A DNA stretch of 64,000 nt, from NCBI RefSeq assembly GCF_003014755.1, contig NZ_PYAW01000001.1:558001-622000 (forward strand), in the 5' to 3' direction. The translations under genes and the position numbers were made by a program. The notes beneath the pieces are model-generated. The model saw nothing but the letters and a program-made list of their open reading frames with translations, searched no databases and was not told where the DNA came from. Within the stretch, counting starts at the first letter, position 1, and each line of letters begins with the position of its first letter. Below are positions 35,592 to 43,993 of the stretch, one piece after another. The stretch is from Chitinophaga niastensis (GTDB lineage Bacteria; Bacteroidota; Bacteroidia; Chitinophagales; Chitinophagaceae).

Positions 35592-36353
35592 TTATTGTTT
35601 AGCTGCTTCGTCCAGGTAATCTTTCCGGCGCAAAATAAAATTCTGGCCAAGATACACTTTTCTTACCTGTTCGTCCTCTGCCAGTTCTTCTGCCGATCCG
35701 GATTTGAGGATTTTGCCTTCAAACAATAAATAAGCCCGGTCAGTAATGGAGAGCGTTTCTTGTACGTTATGGTCTGTTATAAGGATACCTATATTTTTGT
35801 ATTTCAGCTTAGCTACAATAGCCTGGATATCTTCTACGGCAATTGGGTCAATACCCGCAAAAGGCTCATCCAGCAAGATGAACTTGGGATCTACGGCCAG
35901 TGCACGGGCTATTTCAGTACGACGGCGTTCACCACCACTCAATACGTCACCCGGACTTTTACGTACGTGTTCCAACCGGAATTCTGATAGCAGCATTTCC
36001 AGTTTCTCCTTTTGTGCTGCCTTTTTGAGCTTAGTCATTTCCAGTACAGCGGAAATATTATCCTCTACGCTCAGCTTCCGGAATACAGAAGCCTCCTGCG
36101 GAAGATAGCCAATACCCATCTGTGCCCGCTTGTACATGGGCAATTTGGTAATATTAACTTCACCCAGGTACACATTCCCTTCGTCTGGCTTAACCAGCCC
36201 TACCACCATGTAAAAAGAGGTGGTTTTGCCTGCACCATTAGGGCCCAGCAGCCCTACTATCTCGCCCTGGGACACTTCAACAGATACATGGTTTACCACC
36301 GTTCTGTTGCCGTAACGCTTTACCAGCTGGTCTGTATGTATTCTTAATGCCAT
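35592..36353 (-). CDS. lptB: LPS export ABC transporter ATPase
   Basis: A 253-residue ATPase powering lipopolysaccharide transport with LptFG. I chose ATG 36353 ([10 protein letters not shown]); an upstream in-frame start at 36389 overlaps the promoter box. Motifs are Walker [10 protein letters not shown] (about residues 37-45), Q-loop [10 protein letters not shown], signature [15 protein letters not shown], Walker [14 protein letters not shown] and switch His in LITDHNV. The GYLPQE-x-S-x-F and GIDP features are typical of LptB. First gene of the lptB-GH3-fabG run. A TAAGTTTG box ends five bases before the ATG. Confidence 0.95.
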   Translation of the reverse strand: MALRIHTDQLVKRYGNRTVVNHVSVEVSQGEIVGLLGPNGAGKTTSFYMVVGLVKPDEGNVYLGEVNITKLPMYKRAQMGIGYLPQEASVFRKLSVEDNISAVLEMTKLKKAAQKEKLEMLLSEFRLEHVRKSPGDVLSGGERRRTEIARALAVDPKFILLDEPFAGIDPIAVEDIQAIVAKLKYKNIGILITDHNVQETLSITDRAYLLFEGKILKSGSAEELAEDEQVRKVYLGQNFILRRKDYLDEAAKQ

Positions 36354-36358
36354 ATGAT

Positions 36359-36366
36359 CAAACTTA
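36359..36366 (-). promoter_or_regulatory. -7 box abutting the lptB start codon
   Basis: TAAGTTTG on the minus strand, then five bases (ATCAT) and the ATG. This also settles the lptB start, since longer frames would be upstream of transcription. Confidence 0.6.
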
Positions 36367-36449
36367 GCAAAATTAAACAATTCATTCACTTAGCCTAGTT
36401 ATAGTTATCCTAAGATTAAAAATGATCTGATAATAATTAGCGGATGTCT

Positions 36450-36457
36450 TATTTTTG
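36450..36457 (+). promoter_or_regulatory. -7 box for metF
   Basis: TATTTTTG, an exact TAnnTTTG match, 67 bases before the metF ATG at 36525. The frame upstream of that ATG begins inside this box, which supports the shorter protein. Confidence 0.55.
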
Positions 36458-36524
36458 CCCGCGTAATTTTAGCGGGAATAAAGGGCTTCACCAACCAGCC
36501 CCCTTCCACAAAGCTTATAACTTT

Positions 36525-37478
36525 ATGAAAGTAACTGAACATATCGCCCGGGCAAAGGATACCCTGATTTCATTTGAAATCCTTCCTCCGCTTAAAGGAA
36601 AGAGCATCGAATCAATATATGATCATCTGGACCCCTTAATGGAGTTCAAGCCTTCCTTTATCAATGTTACCTACCATCGTAGCGAGCATATGTTCAAAAA
36701 GAAGGCCGATGGCGCCTTTGAAAAGGTAGAGATCCGCAAACGCCCCGGCACAGTAGGTATTTGCGCAGCTATCATGAACCATTATAATATAGATGCTGTT
36801 CCCCACCTGATTTGCGGCGGCTTTAGCAGGGAGGAAACAGAAAATGCCTTGATAGATCTCAACTTCCTCGGTATTGACAATGTACTTGTTTTACGGGGAG
36901 ATGCGCCCAAAAATGAAACTTTCTTTGAACCTGATCCACACGGACACAGCTATGCTATAGAATTGCTGGACCAGGTAGTACATATGAATAACGGGGTTTA
37001 CCTGGAAGACGATCTGCAGAGTGGGGTGAAAACCAGCTTCTGTATTGGTGTTGCCGGCTACCCGGAAAAACATTTTGAAGCGCCTAACATGCAAACAGAC
37101 ATCAGCCACCTGAAACGCAAGGTGGAAAATGGAGCTGATTACATTGTAACACAGATGTTTTTCGATAACCAGAAATTCTTCGATTTTGTGAATAAATGCC
37201 GGGAAATGGGTATTACTGTTCCTATTATTCCAGGATTAAAACCACTGACCTCCAAGAAACAAATGACCATACTGCCTCGCATCTTTCATGTAGACATCCC
37301 ATCAGATTTATCTTCTGAAATCGTGAAATGCAAAACAGATAAGGATGTGGAACTGGTTGGCACTGAGTGGCTGATTGCACAGTCTAAAGAGCTGAAAGCA
37401 TTTGGTGTACCGGTACTACACTATTACACGCTGGGTAAACCTAAAGTTGTTCGCCAGGCAGTAGAAGCTATTATGTAA
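36525..37478 (+). CDS. metF: Methylenetetrahydrofolate reductase
   Basis: A 317-residue FAD TIM-barrel enzyme that makes 5-methyl-tetrahydrofolate for methionine synthesis. I chose ATG 36525, giving MKVTEHIARAKDTLISFEILPP with the catalytic Glu in SFEILPP. Other landmarks are FINVTYHRSE, PHLICGGFSREE, NVLVLRGDAP (folate/FAD loop), GVAGYPEKHFEAPN and DYIVTQMFFDN, IIPGLKPLT. The family's usual length is near 300. It is monocistronic, divergent from lptB. Confidence 0.95.
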   Translation: MKVTEHIARAKDTLISFEILPPLKGKSIESIYDHLDPLMEFKPSFINVTYHRSEHMFKKKADGAFEKVEIRKRPGTVGICAAIMNHYNIDAVPHLICGGFSREETENALIDLNFLGIDNVLVLRGDAPKNETFFEPDPHGHSYAIELLDQVVHMNNGVYLEDDLQSGVKTSFCIGVAGYPEKHFEAPNMQTDISHLKRKVENGADYIVTQMFFDNQKFFDFVNKCREMGITVPIIPGLKPLTSKKQMTILPRIFHVDIPSDLSSEIVKCKTDKDVELVGTEWLIAQSKELKAFGVPVLHYYTLGKPKVVRQAVEAIM

Positions 37479-37507
37479 TAACAAATTATTATTTTATGTG
37501 TAAATAT

Positions 37508-37537
37508 AAAGGGAAGGACAAAAGTCTTTCCCTTTTT
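37508..37537 (+). terminator. Terminator after metF
   Basis: Stem AAAGGGAAGGAC/GTCTTTCCCTTT with one G-U pair and loop AAAA, followed by TTTTTTGC. Confidence 0.85.
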
Positions 37538-37555
37538 TGCTTTCTTTCATATATA

Positions 37556-37700
37556 AAAAATGCCATCACGTAGATACGTAGTGGCATATCCCTATAACTG
37601 TCACACTTTTTAATTTTAACTGTCCAATGATCGATACCACCTTTCCAGGTGGTTACTTTCGGTATTAAGACGCAGCACCTAACACGTACCCCTACGTCTC
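37556..37700. other. Structured non-coding stretch between metF and the beta-barrel cluster
   Basis: Between two clear terminators lie three local inverted repeats: ATGCCATCACGTA/TACGTAGTGGCAT (37559-37586), ACCACCT/AGGTGGT (about 37639-37656) and GACG/CGTC near 37669-37697. No coding frame fits. It could be a small RNA or decayed sequence; I cannot assign it to a known family. Confidence 0.35.
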
Positions 37701-37710
37701 TTTAAAAAAT

Positions 37711-37741
37711 AAAAAGGACCGCCTTTAGGGCAGTCCTTTTT
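37711..37741 (-). terminator. Terminator after beta-barrel gene 1
   Basis: Stem AAAAAGGAC-x-GCC / GGC-x-GTCCTTTTT with a TTTAG loop. Lies 17 bases past the stop of the 37759 gene. Confidence 0.82.
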
Positions 37742-37758
37742 ATTAGATGATCTGAAAA

Positions 37759-38442
37759 TTATTTTTTCTTGCCCAGCAGGTAGCCTACGGAAATACCGAA
37801 ATACCTGTTTTTAGAAGTAGAATTCTCTGCTACTGTGCAATTAGTCAATCCCAGGCTGTAATTAACGCCTACGAGGAAACCACCTTTCAGCTCATAGCCA
37901 ACAGTGAAGTTAGCACCGGCATCCAGGGTTTTCATATGTACGTTCCCGTCATTTGCATCCTTTTTACCGTCAAACTTAACCTTTGTTTCATTTGATTGTT
38001 TTTGGCCATTTACTTCGTATGTGCTCTTTACTTTACCACCGATACCGAAGGCGATATAAGGACCAAAACCAGCAAATAATTTACCTCCACCCATTTCATG
38101 CTTGTAGAGGAAGTTAACCGGGATTTCCAGGTAATTTAATTTCACTGTCATGGTTTCTTTTGCAGATACTCCGCCCGCACTGGCTTCCGAGCTGGCTTTT
38201 ACTCCTTTGGCACTGTAAAATAAACCAGGCTGCAGGGAAAAATTTTCTGCCAGCGTAAAGTCAGCAATAAGACCTGCATGAAAAGCAGGTAAGATTTTTC
38301 TGCCTTCGTTATCAGATTTGCCGTCGGCCGTTGCGTTTATCGAAGCGGCGCTAAAACCGGCTTTTACGCCCAATTTAACCTGTGCATAGGTAGATAAGGT
38401 TCCCAAAAGTGCTACAGCGATTAACAGAACATTCTTTTTCAT
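37759..38442 (-). CDS. Outer-membrane beta-barrel protein (porin family), paralogue 1
   Basis: A 227-residue exported protein: signal peptide (MKKNVLLIAVALLGTLSTYAQ), then the VKLGVKAGFSAAS start and amphipathic strands of the OMP_b-brl_2 family (PF13568). LQPGLFYSAKG, LNYLEIPVNFLYK, FAGFGPYIAFGIGGK, LDAGANFTVGYEL and the ending RYFGISVGYLLGKKK are the shared block motifs of all four tandem paralogues. A small 8-stranded barrel of unknown function; not a general porin by size. Confidence 0.85.
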   Translation of the reverse strand: MKKNVLLIAVALLGTLSTYAQVKLGVKAGFSAASINATADGKSDNEGRKILPAFHAGLIADFTLAENFSLQPGLFYSAKGVKASSEASAGGVSAKETMTVKLNYLEIPVNFLYKHEMGGGKLFAGFGPYIAFGIGGKVKSTYEVNGQKQSNETKVKFDGKKDANDGNVHMKTLDAGANFTVGYELKGGFLVGVNYSLGLTNCTVAENSTSKNRYFGISVGYLLGKKK

Positions 38443-38531
38443 TTGTAGAAAAATTTTATAGGTTATTTCTAAAATATATAATATATATAATGCATAATAC
38501 TAAAGATGTCCATAACTTATCTTGAAATAAA

Positions 38532-38562
38532 AAAAGCGCTTCCCTTGCAGGAAAGCGCTTCA
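38532..38562 (-). terminator. Terminator after beta-barrel gene 2
   Basis: Stem built on GAAGCGCTT/AAGCGCTT with loop TGCAA, followed by TTTTTTATTTC on the minus strand. Confidence 0.82.
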
Positions 38563-38586
38563 AAAGTTGTAATAAAAATATTTTAT

Positions 38587-39273
38587 TTACCAGTCTTCCC
38601 GGTCAAGTAACATACCAATGCTTACACCAAAATATTTGTTTTTCAGGTTAGTACCCGGCGATCTGTCAATGTCCATTAATCCAAGACTATAATTCACTCC
38701 TAAAGTGATAAAACAATTAAGCTGTATTCCGGCAGTAAAATTCAAGCCGGCATCCCAGCGCTGCAAATCCATGCCTGTAGAAAAAACATTGGGAGATTGC
38801 TTAAAATTTACCCTTTGCGAAATGGACTGCACCTGTTGGCCTTCGTTATAAATAGCCATATCATAATGTCCACGAACACAGTAAGCCGCATAAGGACCAG
38901 CTCCAAGCACAATTTGGCCGAAACCTACAGGCACTTTATACACCATATTTACGGGAAATTCCAGGTATTTCAGGCGGATATTAGTAGTGCCGGAAGAAAA
39001 TGTATAGGAAGGGTGCTGTATGGTAGACTCCAGCCTAGCACCTTTAACAACGTAGCTGAGCCCCGGCTGCAGATATCCTCCTTTAAACAAAGGTATATCA
39101 GCGTATATACCCACCTGCCAGTTGTTAAGGTTAGCAGTTCCCGAACGGGAGATGTTAGCAGAGGATGCTAATCCAGAGTTAACATAACCACCACGAATGC
39201 CCAGGCTCACCTGAGCGGAGGTTGTAGCAACGACAAAAAAGGTCATTGCAAAAACAATTGTAATGAACTTCAT
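38587..39273 (-). CDS. Outer-membrane beta-barrel protein, paralogue 2
   Basis: A 228-residue OMP_b-brl_2-type protein. ATG 39273 gives a clean signal peptide (MKFITIVFAMTFFVVATTSAQ); the frame's earlier ATG adds charged residues. Shared motifs are VSLGIRGGYVNSG, LQPGLSYVVKGA, LKYLEFPVNMVYK, LGAGPYAAYCVRG, WDAGLNFTAGI and KYFGVSIGMLL. It is more diverged than the other three. Own terminator; no promoter box recognised. Confidence 0.83.
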   Translation of the reverse strand: MKFITIVFAMTFFVVATTSAQVSLGIRGGYVNSGLASSANISRSGTANLNNWQVGIYADIPLFKGGYLQPGLSYVVKGARLESTIQHPSYTFSSGTTNIRLKYLEFPVNMVYKVPVGFGQIVLGAGPYAAYCVRGHYDMAIYNEGQQVQSISQRVNFKQSPNVFSTGMDLQRWDAGLNFTAGIQLNCFITLGVNYSLGLMDIDRSPGTNLKNKYFGVSIGMLLDREDW

Positions 39274-39383
39274 TCGCTCGTTAATAATAAATATTAGACA
39301 ATTCACTGTTACCTATGTCAATTGGGACTATTCAACTCTCATTGGGTACTAACGTTAGAAACAACGAAAAGGTTTGAAGATAA

Positions 39384-39422
39384 TAAAAAAAGGCTGCCGA
39401 AAAATACCGGCAGCCTTTTTTT
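39384..39422 (-). terminator. Terminator after beta-barrel gene 3
   Basis: Stem AAAAAAAGGCTGCCG/CGGCAGCCTTTTTTT around AAAAATAC. Strong in both directions. Confidence 0.9.
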
Positions 39423-39450
39423 AGAAATTTTACCTGAGATAATAATTCAG

Positions 39451-40074
39451 TTAATGGCCTCCGAATTTATAACCAACAGACACGCCGAAGGAGGTGTTTT
39501 TGAAACTGCGGCTATTACTAGTATTGTCAGCAGTATTAACAAGACCCAGATCCGCATTGAGTCCGAAATAAATCCCCATTGGCATTTCATAGCCAATATT
39601 GATATCAGCTCCTGCGTCAAAGCGTTTCAGTTTACCGGTTCCGGATTCATCAGCGAAAGCATTCCTATCACCAAGAAGAGGAATGTTTTTATACTTTCCG
39701 CTTATACCATAAGCCAGATAAGGTCCCGCTGCTAATACCAGCTTACCATTACCGACTTCAGGTTTATACATAAAATTAACCGGCACTTCCAGATATGATA
39801 ATGTCGTTTTCATATCTGAATTCTTGTCCTTACCACCTTTACCGGAATACAATAATCCGGTACCAATGAAAAATTCATCAGCCAATGGAATATCCGCGGT
39901 AACACCGGCTCTTACACTGGTAAGAATTTTACTGGTTACCTTTCCACCGTTTGGAATAGAATTCTTAGATGTAATGCTGGAAAATTGAGGCCCTGCAACA
40001 ATTCCCCATTTGACCTGACCAAAAGAAATGCTGGCTATCAGTAAAGCCGCTGCTGATAATAATAACTTTTTCAT
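39451..40074 (-). CDS. Outer-membrane beta-barrel protein, paralogue 3
   Basis: A 207-residue OMP_b-brl_2-type protein with signal peptide MKKLLLSAAALLIASISFGQ. Shared motifs: VKWGIVAGPQFSS, GTGLLYSGKG, LSYLEVPVNFMYK, LAAGPYLAYGISGK, RFDAGADINIGYEM and the ending SFGVSVGYKFGGH. The smallest of the four. Confidence 0.85.
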   Translation of the reverse strand: MKKLLLSAAALLIASISFGQVKWGIVAGPQFSSITSKNSIPNGGKVTSKILTSVRAGVTADIPLADEFFIGTGLLYSGKGGKDKNSDMKTTLSYLEVPVNFMYKPEVGNGKLVLAAGPYLAYGISGKYKNIPLLGDRNAFADESGTGKLKRFDAGADINIGYEMPMGIYFGLNADLGLVNTADNTSNSRSFKNTSFGVSVGYKFGGH

Positions 40075-40218
40075 ATTAGATGTAATTTGAATGATTGTTT
40101 AAAGTGTTGTCAACAGGCACTGACACCACTTTCATTGTTATTTGGATTGCTAAAATGCGCCTGTTTTTGCTTGCTTAGCACATACTACAAATCGAATCAA
40201 CTAATTGTTTGCGCGCAA

Positions 40219-40929
40219 TTATCTTCCACCAAACAGATAACCTATAGAAACACTGAACACACGGTTCTTATTTTTTTCATCAGCACTATTATCCTGTCCG
40301 GAGCGAATTTTGGCAAACCCAATTCCATACTGCACAGCAACCAGGAAGTTGCTTAATTCAGCACCTATCTGCACATTACCACCCCAGTCAAAACGTTTGA
40401 ATTTATCATAGGCTGTATTAGGATCTCCACCATTTAAAGGGGTGTCATTATCCCATTTAATGTCTGTAGCGCTACTGGCAGAAATACCTCCTATTATAGC
40501 ATCATATTTTTGTTGACCTGCTACTCCAAATGCAAAGTAGGGTCCTATACCCGCAAACAGGCTGGCGTTATTTCCTATTGGCAGCTTAGCTATAAAGTTT
40601 AATGGAACCTCAATGTAAGATGGGTTTACAGTATACTTTGTGTAAGGATTTGTTATAGAACTACTTTTATTCCCTGCTTCAATTTTGCTCCCTTTGGTAG
40701 TATAAAATACGCCGGGTTGAAAGGACAGGAGCTTTGGGACCAATGGCACATCCACGATGGCACCTACATTAAATCCGGATAGCGAACGACTATCTTTAGT
40801 ATTTCCTGCATTATCAATAGTAATATTTGAAAGATTCCAGCCTCCTTTTATGCCAACACGAGCCTGTGACATAGCGGCAAATGAAATACTCAAAGCTGCG
40901 AATGTGAATAAAATCGTCTTTTTTGTCAT
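40219..40929 (-). CDS. Outer-membrane beta-barrel protein, paralogue 4
   Basis: A 236-residue OMP_b-brl_2-type protein with signal peptide to about residue 22 (...AAMSQA). Shared motifs: RVGIKGGWNLSNI, QPGVFYTTKGSKI, YIEVPLNFIAK, FAGIGPYFAFGVAG, RFDWGGNVQIGAEL and VFSVSIGYLFGGR. It is the most upstream of the leftward tandem array and has no recognisable terminator directly after it. Confidence 0.85.
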   Translation of the reverse strand: MTKKTILFTFAALSISFAAMSQARVGIKGGWNLSNITIDNAGNTKDSRSLSGFNVGAIVDVPLVPKLLSFQPGVFYTTKGSKIEAGNKSSSITNPYTKYTVNPSYIEVPLNFIAKLPIGNNASLFAGIGPYFAFGVAGQQKYDAIIGGISASSATDIKWDNDTPLNGGDPNTAYDKFKRFDWGGNVQIGAELSNFLVAVQYGIGFAKIRSGQDNSADEKNKNRVFSVSIGYLFGGR

Positions 40930-41040
40930 ACCCTTTAGTTTTGTGGTCCGTTACCCACCAGCCAAAGACTATGCCAAAGCAATGTTAAAATTATATAATA
41001 AATTGATTACCAGTATAAAACAGGAGCTATTTGCTGCTCA

Positions 41041-42450
41041 CTACAGCCTGGCTGCTGTATTTTTGGTGGTTAGCCGTTCCAGAAATTCCTGTAACTGGTC
41101 TACTCCCAGACGTTTTGCCACAATTTTCTTTTTTTCATCCAGTAGATAAATCATGGGAGTACTGTATACATCGTATAGGCGGCGGTAATTGTTGCCAGCT
41201 GACTGTGGATCAGATCCATGTACCCATCCGGAAAGATGATGCTCATTTATAAATGCCAGCCACTCCTGTTGCGTTCCTTCCGTTTTTACACCGATCATAG
41301 CCACCCCTTTGCTTTTCCAGCTTGCTTTATAGGCAGAATCGAGGCGCGGAATTTCTGTCTTGCAATGTCCGCAGGTAGGATCCCAGAACACCAATACCGT
41401 ATATTTTGCCTGGGTTTTATACAACGATAAGGGCCTGGAGGCAGTATCCTTAAATTCCAGTGGGGCGGCCTGCTTTCCTATCAGGTTCGGAGCCATGGTG
41501 TATGCCCTGTCTACAATCTTATTCAACTGCTCATCGCTTAACCAGAAGGCCTCTCCCGCTACATAATATTTCTCCACCAGGTGCACAAATACAGCATCCA
41601 TACCCATATAAGGAGAGCTCTCGTAATTATAAGTAAGCCACCACAGTACAAATTTGAAGACTTCCTTACTCTTGCGTGTGCGGGCAATCATAGCATCACA
41701 ATCCACAATAATAGAATCCGGATGATTGGGTACCAGCTGTTCAAAATATTTTTTCAGCTTGCCTTCCAGGATGGGAGTTCTTACCAGGCGATCACTTTCC
41801 AGGTCTACCTCATCCCAATAATGTGCTTTAAAATAACGGTAAGCAAAGGAAGAGTCCTCTCCCACAGGCTGTTTGGGGATTTCCGGTTCCTTCATGGCCC
41901 TAAAAATAGCAGCCAATATGGTAGCCGGATGTTTTGCGATAAAGCCGTTGCGGAAGTCCTGGATTTTTTTTCCAAGCTCCTGCTGCAAAGGCAGCGCTTT
42001 GGCGGAATCAGCCGCTGTATGCGCTGCTTTCAGCTGCTGTTGAATATTACGGCTCAACGTTTCCTGCTGAAAAAGGAACTGGTTATAGGAGAGGAATAGC
42101 TCGTTATCCGGTGAATTCTTATAAACTGTCTTATTAATAAGATCGCTGGTATCAATACTAACACTGAATACCTGCTGTTTATCTATCAGTGCTTCAATAT
42201 ATTGCTGTTTCCCTGGTAATACCACCAGGTAGATCCCCGGCAGTAGCCGTTCTTTCCCTTTCAGCACTACTTCACCTGTAGCAGAAACATCTGCAGAATC
42301 GGCCAGATAAGTAGTTCTGCCCATATAATTGGCCAGGAATAATTTTCCACCGGTAAAGTTCTTCAACTTTATGGAGATCTGGTACCCTTGCGCCTGGAGC
42401 TGCAAATGCACAAGAAAGATGGCTATCAGTAATACAAATAATTTACGCAT
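41041..42450 (-). CDS. TlpA-like thioredoxin-domain protein with DUF4369 and DUF5106 regions
   Basis: A 469-residue exported protein. I chose ATG 42450 (MRKLFVLLIAIFLVHLQLQAQ, signal peptide); the upstream extension is Phe-rich with no similarity. Residues about 22-120 resemble DUF4369, about 130-310 DUF5106, and about 325-455 a thioredoxin/TlpA domain with the redox site TCGHC in VFWDPTCGHCKTEIP. Such proteins reduce disulfides or act as chaperones in the periplasm of Bacteroidota. Target proteins are unknown. Confidence 0.85.
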   Translation of the reverse strand: MRKLFVLLIAIFLVHLQLQAQGYQISIKLKNFTGGKLFLANYMGRTTYLADSADVSATGEVVLKGKERLLPGIYLVVLPGKQQYIEALIDKQQVFSVSIDTSDLINKTVYKNSPDNELFLSYNQFLFQQETLSRNIQQQLKAAHTAADSAKALPLQQELGKKIQDFRNGFIAKHPATILAAIFRAMKEPEIPKQPVGEDSSFAYRYFKAHYWDEVDLESDRLVRTPILEGKLKKYFEQLVPNHPDSIIVDCDAMIARTRKSKEVFKFVLWWLTYNYESSPYMGMDAVFVHLVEKYYVAGEAFWLSDEQLNKIVDRAYTMAPNLIGKQAAPLEFKDTASRPLSLYKTQAKYTVLVFWDPTCGHCKTEIPRLDSAYKASWKSKGVAMIGVKTEGTQQEWLAFINEHHLSGWVHGSDPQSAGNNYRRLYDVYSTPMIYLLDEKKKIVAKRLGVDQLQEFLERLTTKNTAARL

Positions 42451-42494
42451 AGGATATGAAAACAATATGTAAAAATAAGTGGAAAAAAGGAAAA

Positions 42495-42556
42495 AAAGGA
42501 AAGTGGAGTGCTGAATGGTAAATACATGAATTCGCATTTCGGATTCAGCATTTCCA
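42495..42556. repeat. Family B-like inverted repeat, copy 2 (weak)
   Basis: GGAGTGCTGAAT and ATTCAGCATTTCC are imperfect arms around ATGAATTCGCATTTCG in the divergent gap between the 41041 gene and rlmD. It shares AATTCGCATTT with the family B copy at 45799 but little else. It overlaps the rlmD promoter region. Confidence 0.35.
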
Positions 42557-42558
42557 AT

Positions 42559-42566
42559 TACCTTTG
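42559..42566 (+). promoter_or_regulatory. -7 box abutting the rlmD start codon
   Basis: TACCTTTG then five bases (CAGCC) and the GTG start. A TTTC at 42537-42540 is a partial -33 match with an 18-base spacer. Confidence 0.6.
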
Positions 42567-42571
42567 CAGCC

Positions 42572-43987
42572 GTGAGGAAAAAAAATGTTGTTTTAGAAAA
42601 TGTACCTGTAACTGCCTACGCGGCAGAGGGTAAAGCCCTGGCCCGACAAGACGGGAAAGTTATATTTATTGAAGGCGGCGTGGTGCCTGGCGATGTGGTG
42701 GATGTTCGTCTCAGTAAAAATAAAAAAGACTGGGCAGAAGGGAAAGTGATTCACTTTCATTCTTATTCTGACAAAAGAGTCACTCCTTTTTGTAGTCATT
42801 TCGGCACCTGTGGCGGATGTAAGTGGCAAATGATGCCCTATAGCCTGCAACTGGAATATAAACAACAACAGGTAGCAGACCACCTGCAACGTATTGGCAA
42901 ACTGGAACTGCCGCCTATGGACCCTATCCTGGGTTCTGCGCATACAGAACACTACCGTAACAAACTGGAATTTACCTTCAGTAACAAAGCTTATCTTACT
43001 ACTGAAGAAATAAGGGATAATGATGGCGAAATACCTGTAAGACCCGCACTGGGCTTTCATGTACCAAAGCTGTTTGATAAAGTACTTAATATTGACACCT
43101 GCTTCCTCATGCAGGAACCGGTAAACCTGATCCGCAATACCATCCGTGAATATGCAGTATCACATGAGCTGCCATTTTACGACATCCGTGCACAGCAGGG
43201 CTGGCTACGTAACCTGGTTGTACGACTTTGCACCACCGGCGAGATTATGGTAAACCTGGTGATCCATCATGAGGACAAAGCAAACCGGATAGCACTGCTG
43301 GATCATTTGCTGAAAACAGTACCAGCTATCACTACCGTGGTGTACACCATCAATCCTAAAGGCAACGATACTATTTTTGACCTGGAGCCTAAGGTATATT
43401 TCGGTAAAGGCTATGCAGAAGAGAAGTTGGAAGACTTTGTTTTTAAAATAGGCCCGAAATCCTTTTTCCAGACAAACACATACCAGGGCGAAGTGTTGTA
43501 TAAAGTTACAAGAGACTTTGCCGGGTTAACAGGATCGGAAATTGTATACGACTTATATTGTGGTACCGGCAGCATCGGTATTTTTGTATCGCGCAACGCC
43601 CGCAAGGTAGTGGGGATAGAGCTGATCAAAGAAGCCATTGATGATGCAAAGGAAAATGCCGCCCGCAACAATGTTAATAATGCCGAGTTTTTTGCAGGCG
43701 ATGTAGTGGATATTTGTGATGACGAATTTTTTGCACATCATGGGCAACCGGATGTGATCATCACCGATCCCCCACGGGCAGGCATGCACGAGAAACTGGT
43801 AAACAAACTGTTGGAAATTGCAGCACCTAAGATTGTATACGTTAGCTGTAATCCGGCTACACAGGCCAGAGACCTGGCTTTGCTGGATGCACTGTATACT
43901 GTGGAAAAGGTACAACCCGTAGATATGTTCCCCCATACACATCACATCGAAAATGTGGTGTTGTTGAAAAAAAGAGCTAATAACTAA
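42572..43987 (+). CDS. rlmD: 23S rRNA (uracil-5-)-methyltransferase, RlmD/TrmA superfamily
   Basis: A 471-residue enzyme making 5-methyluridine in 23S rRNA with AdoMet. N-terminal TRAM domain (about residues 1-65), a 4Fe-4S cluster site with Cys74, Cys80 and Cys83 in CSHFGTCGGC plus a fourth Cys in NIDTCFL, then the methyltransferase domain with IVYDLYCGTGSIGIF (AdoMet loop), DPPRAGMH, and the catalytic Cys in YVSCNPATQARDL. The start codon is GTG at 42572, only five bases past a promoter box. Subfamily (RlmD versus RlmCD) is not certain. Confidence 0.9.
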   Translation: MRKKNVVLENVPVTAYAAEGKALARQDGKVIFIEGGVVPGDVVDVRLSKNKKDWAEGKVIHFHSYSDKRVTPFCSHFGTCGGCKWQMMPYSLQLEYKQQQVADHLQRIGKLELPPMDPILGSAHTEHYRNKLEFTFSNKAYLTTEEIRDNDGEIPVRPALGFHVPKLFDKVLNIDTCFLMQEPVNLIRNTIREYAVSHELPFYDIRAQQGWLRNLVVRLCTTGEIMVNLVIHHEDKANRIALLDHLLKTVPAITTVVYTINPKGNDTIFDLEPKVYFGKGYAEEKLEDFVFKIGPKSFFQTNTYQGEVLYKVTRDFAGLTGSEIVYDLYCGTGSIGIFVSRNARKVVGIELIKEAIDDAKENAARNNVNNAEFFAGDVVDICDDEFFAHHGQPDVIITDPPRAGMHEKLVNKLLEIAAPKIVYVSCNPATQARDLALLDALYTVEKVQPVDMFPHTHHIENVVLLKKRANN

Positions 43988-43993
43988 GAAGCA

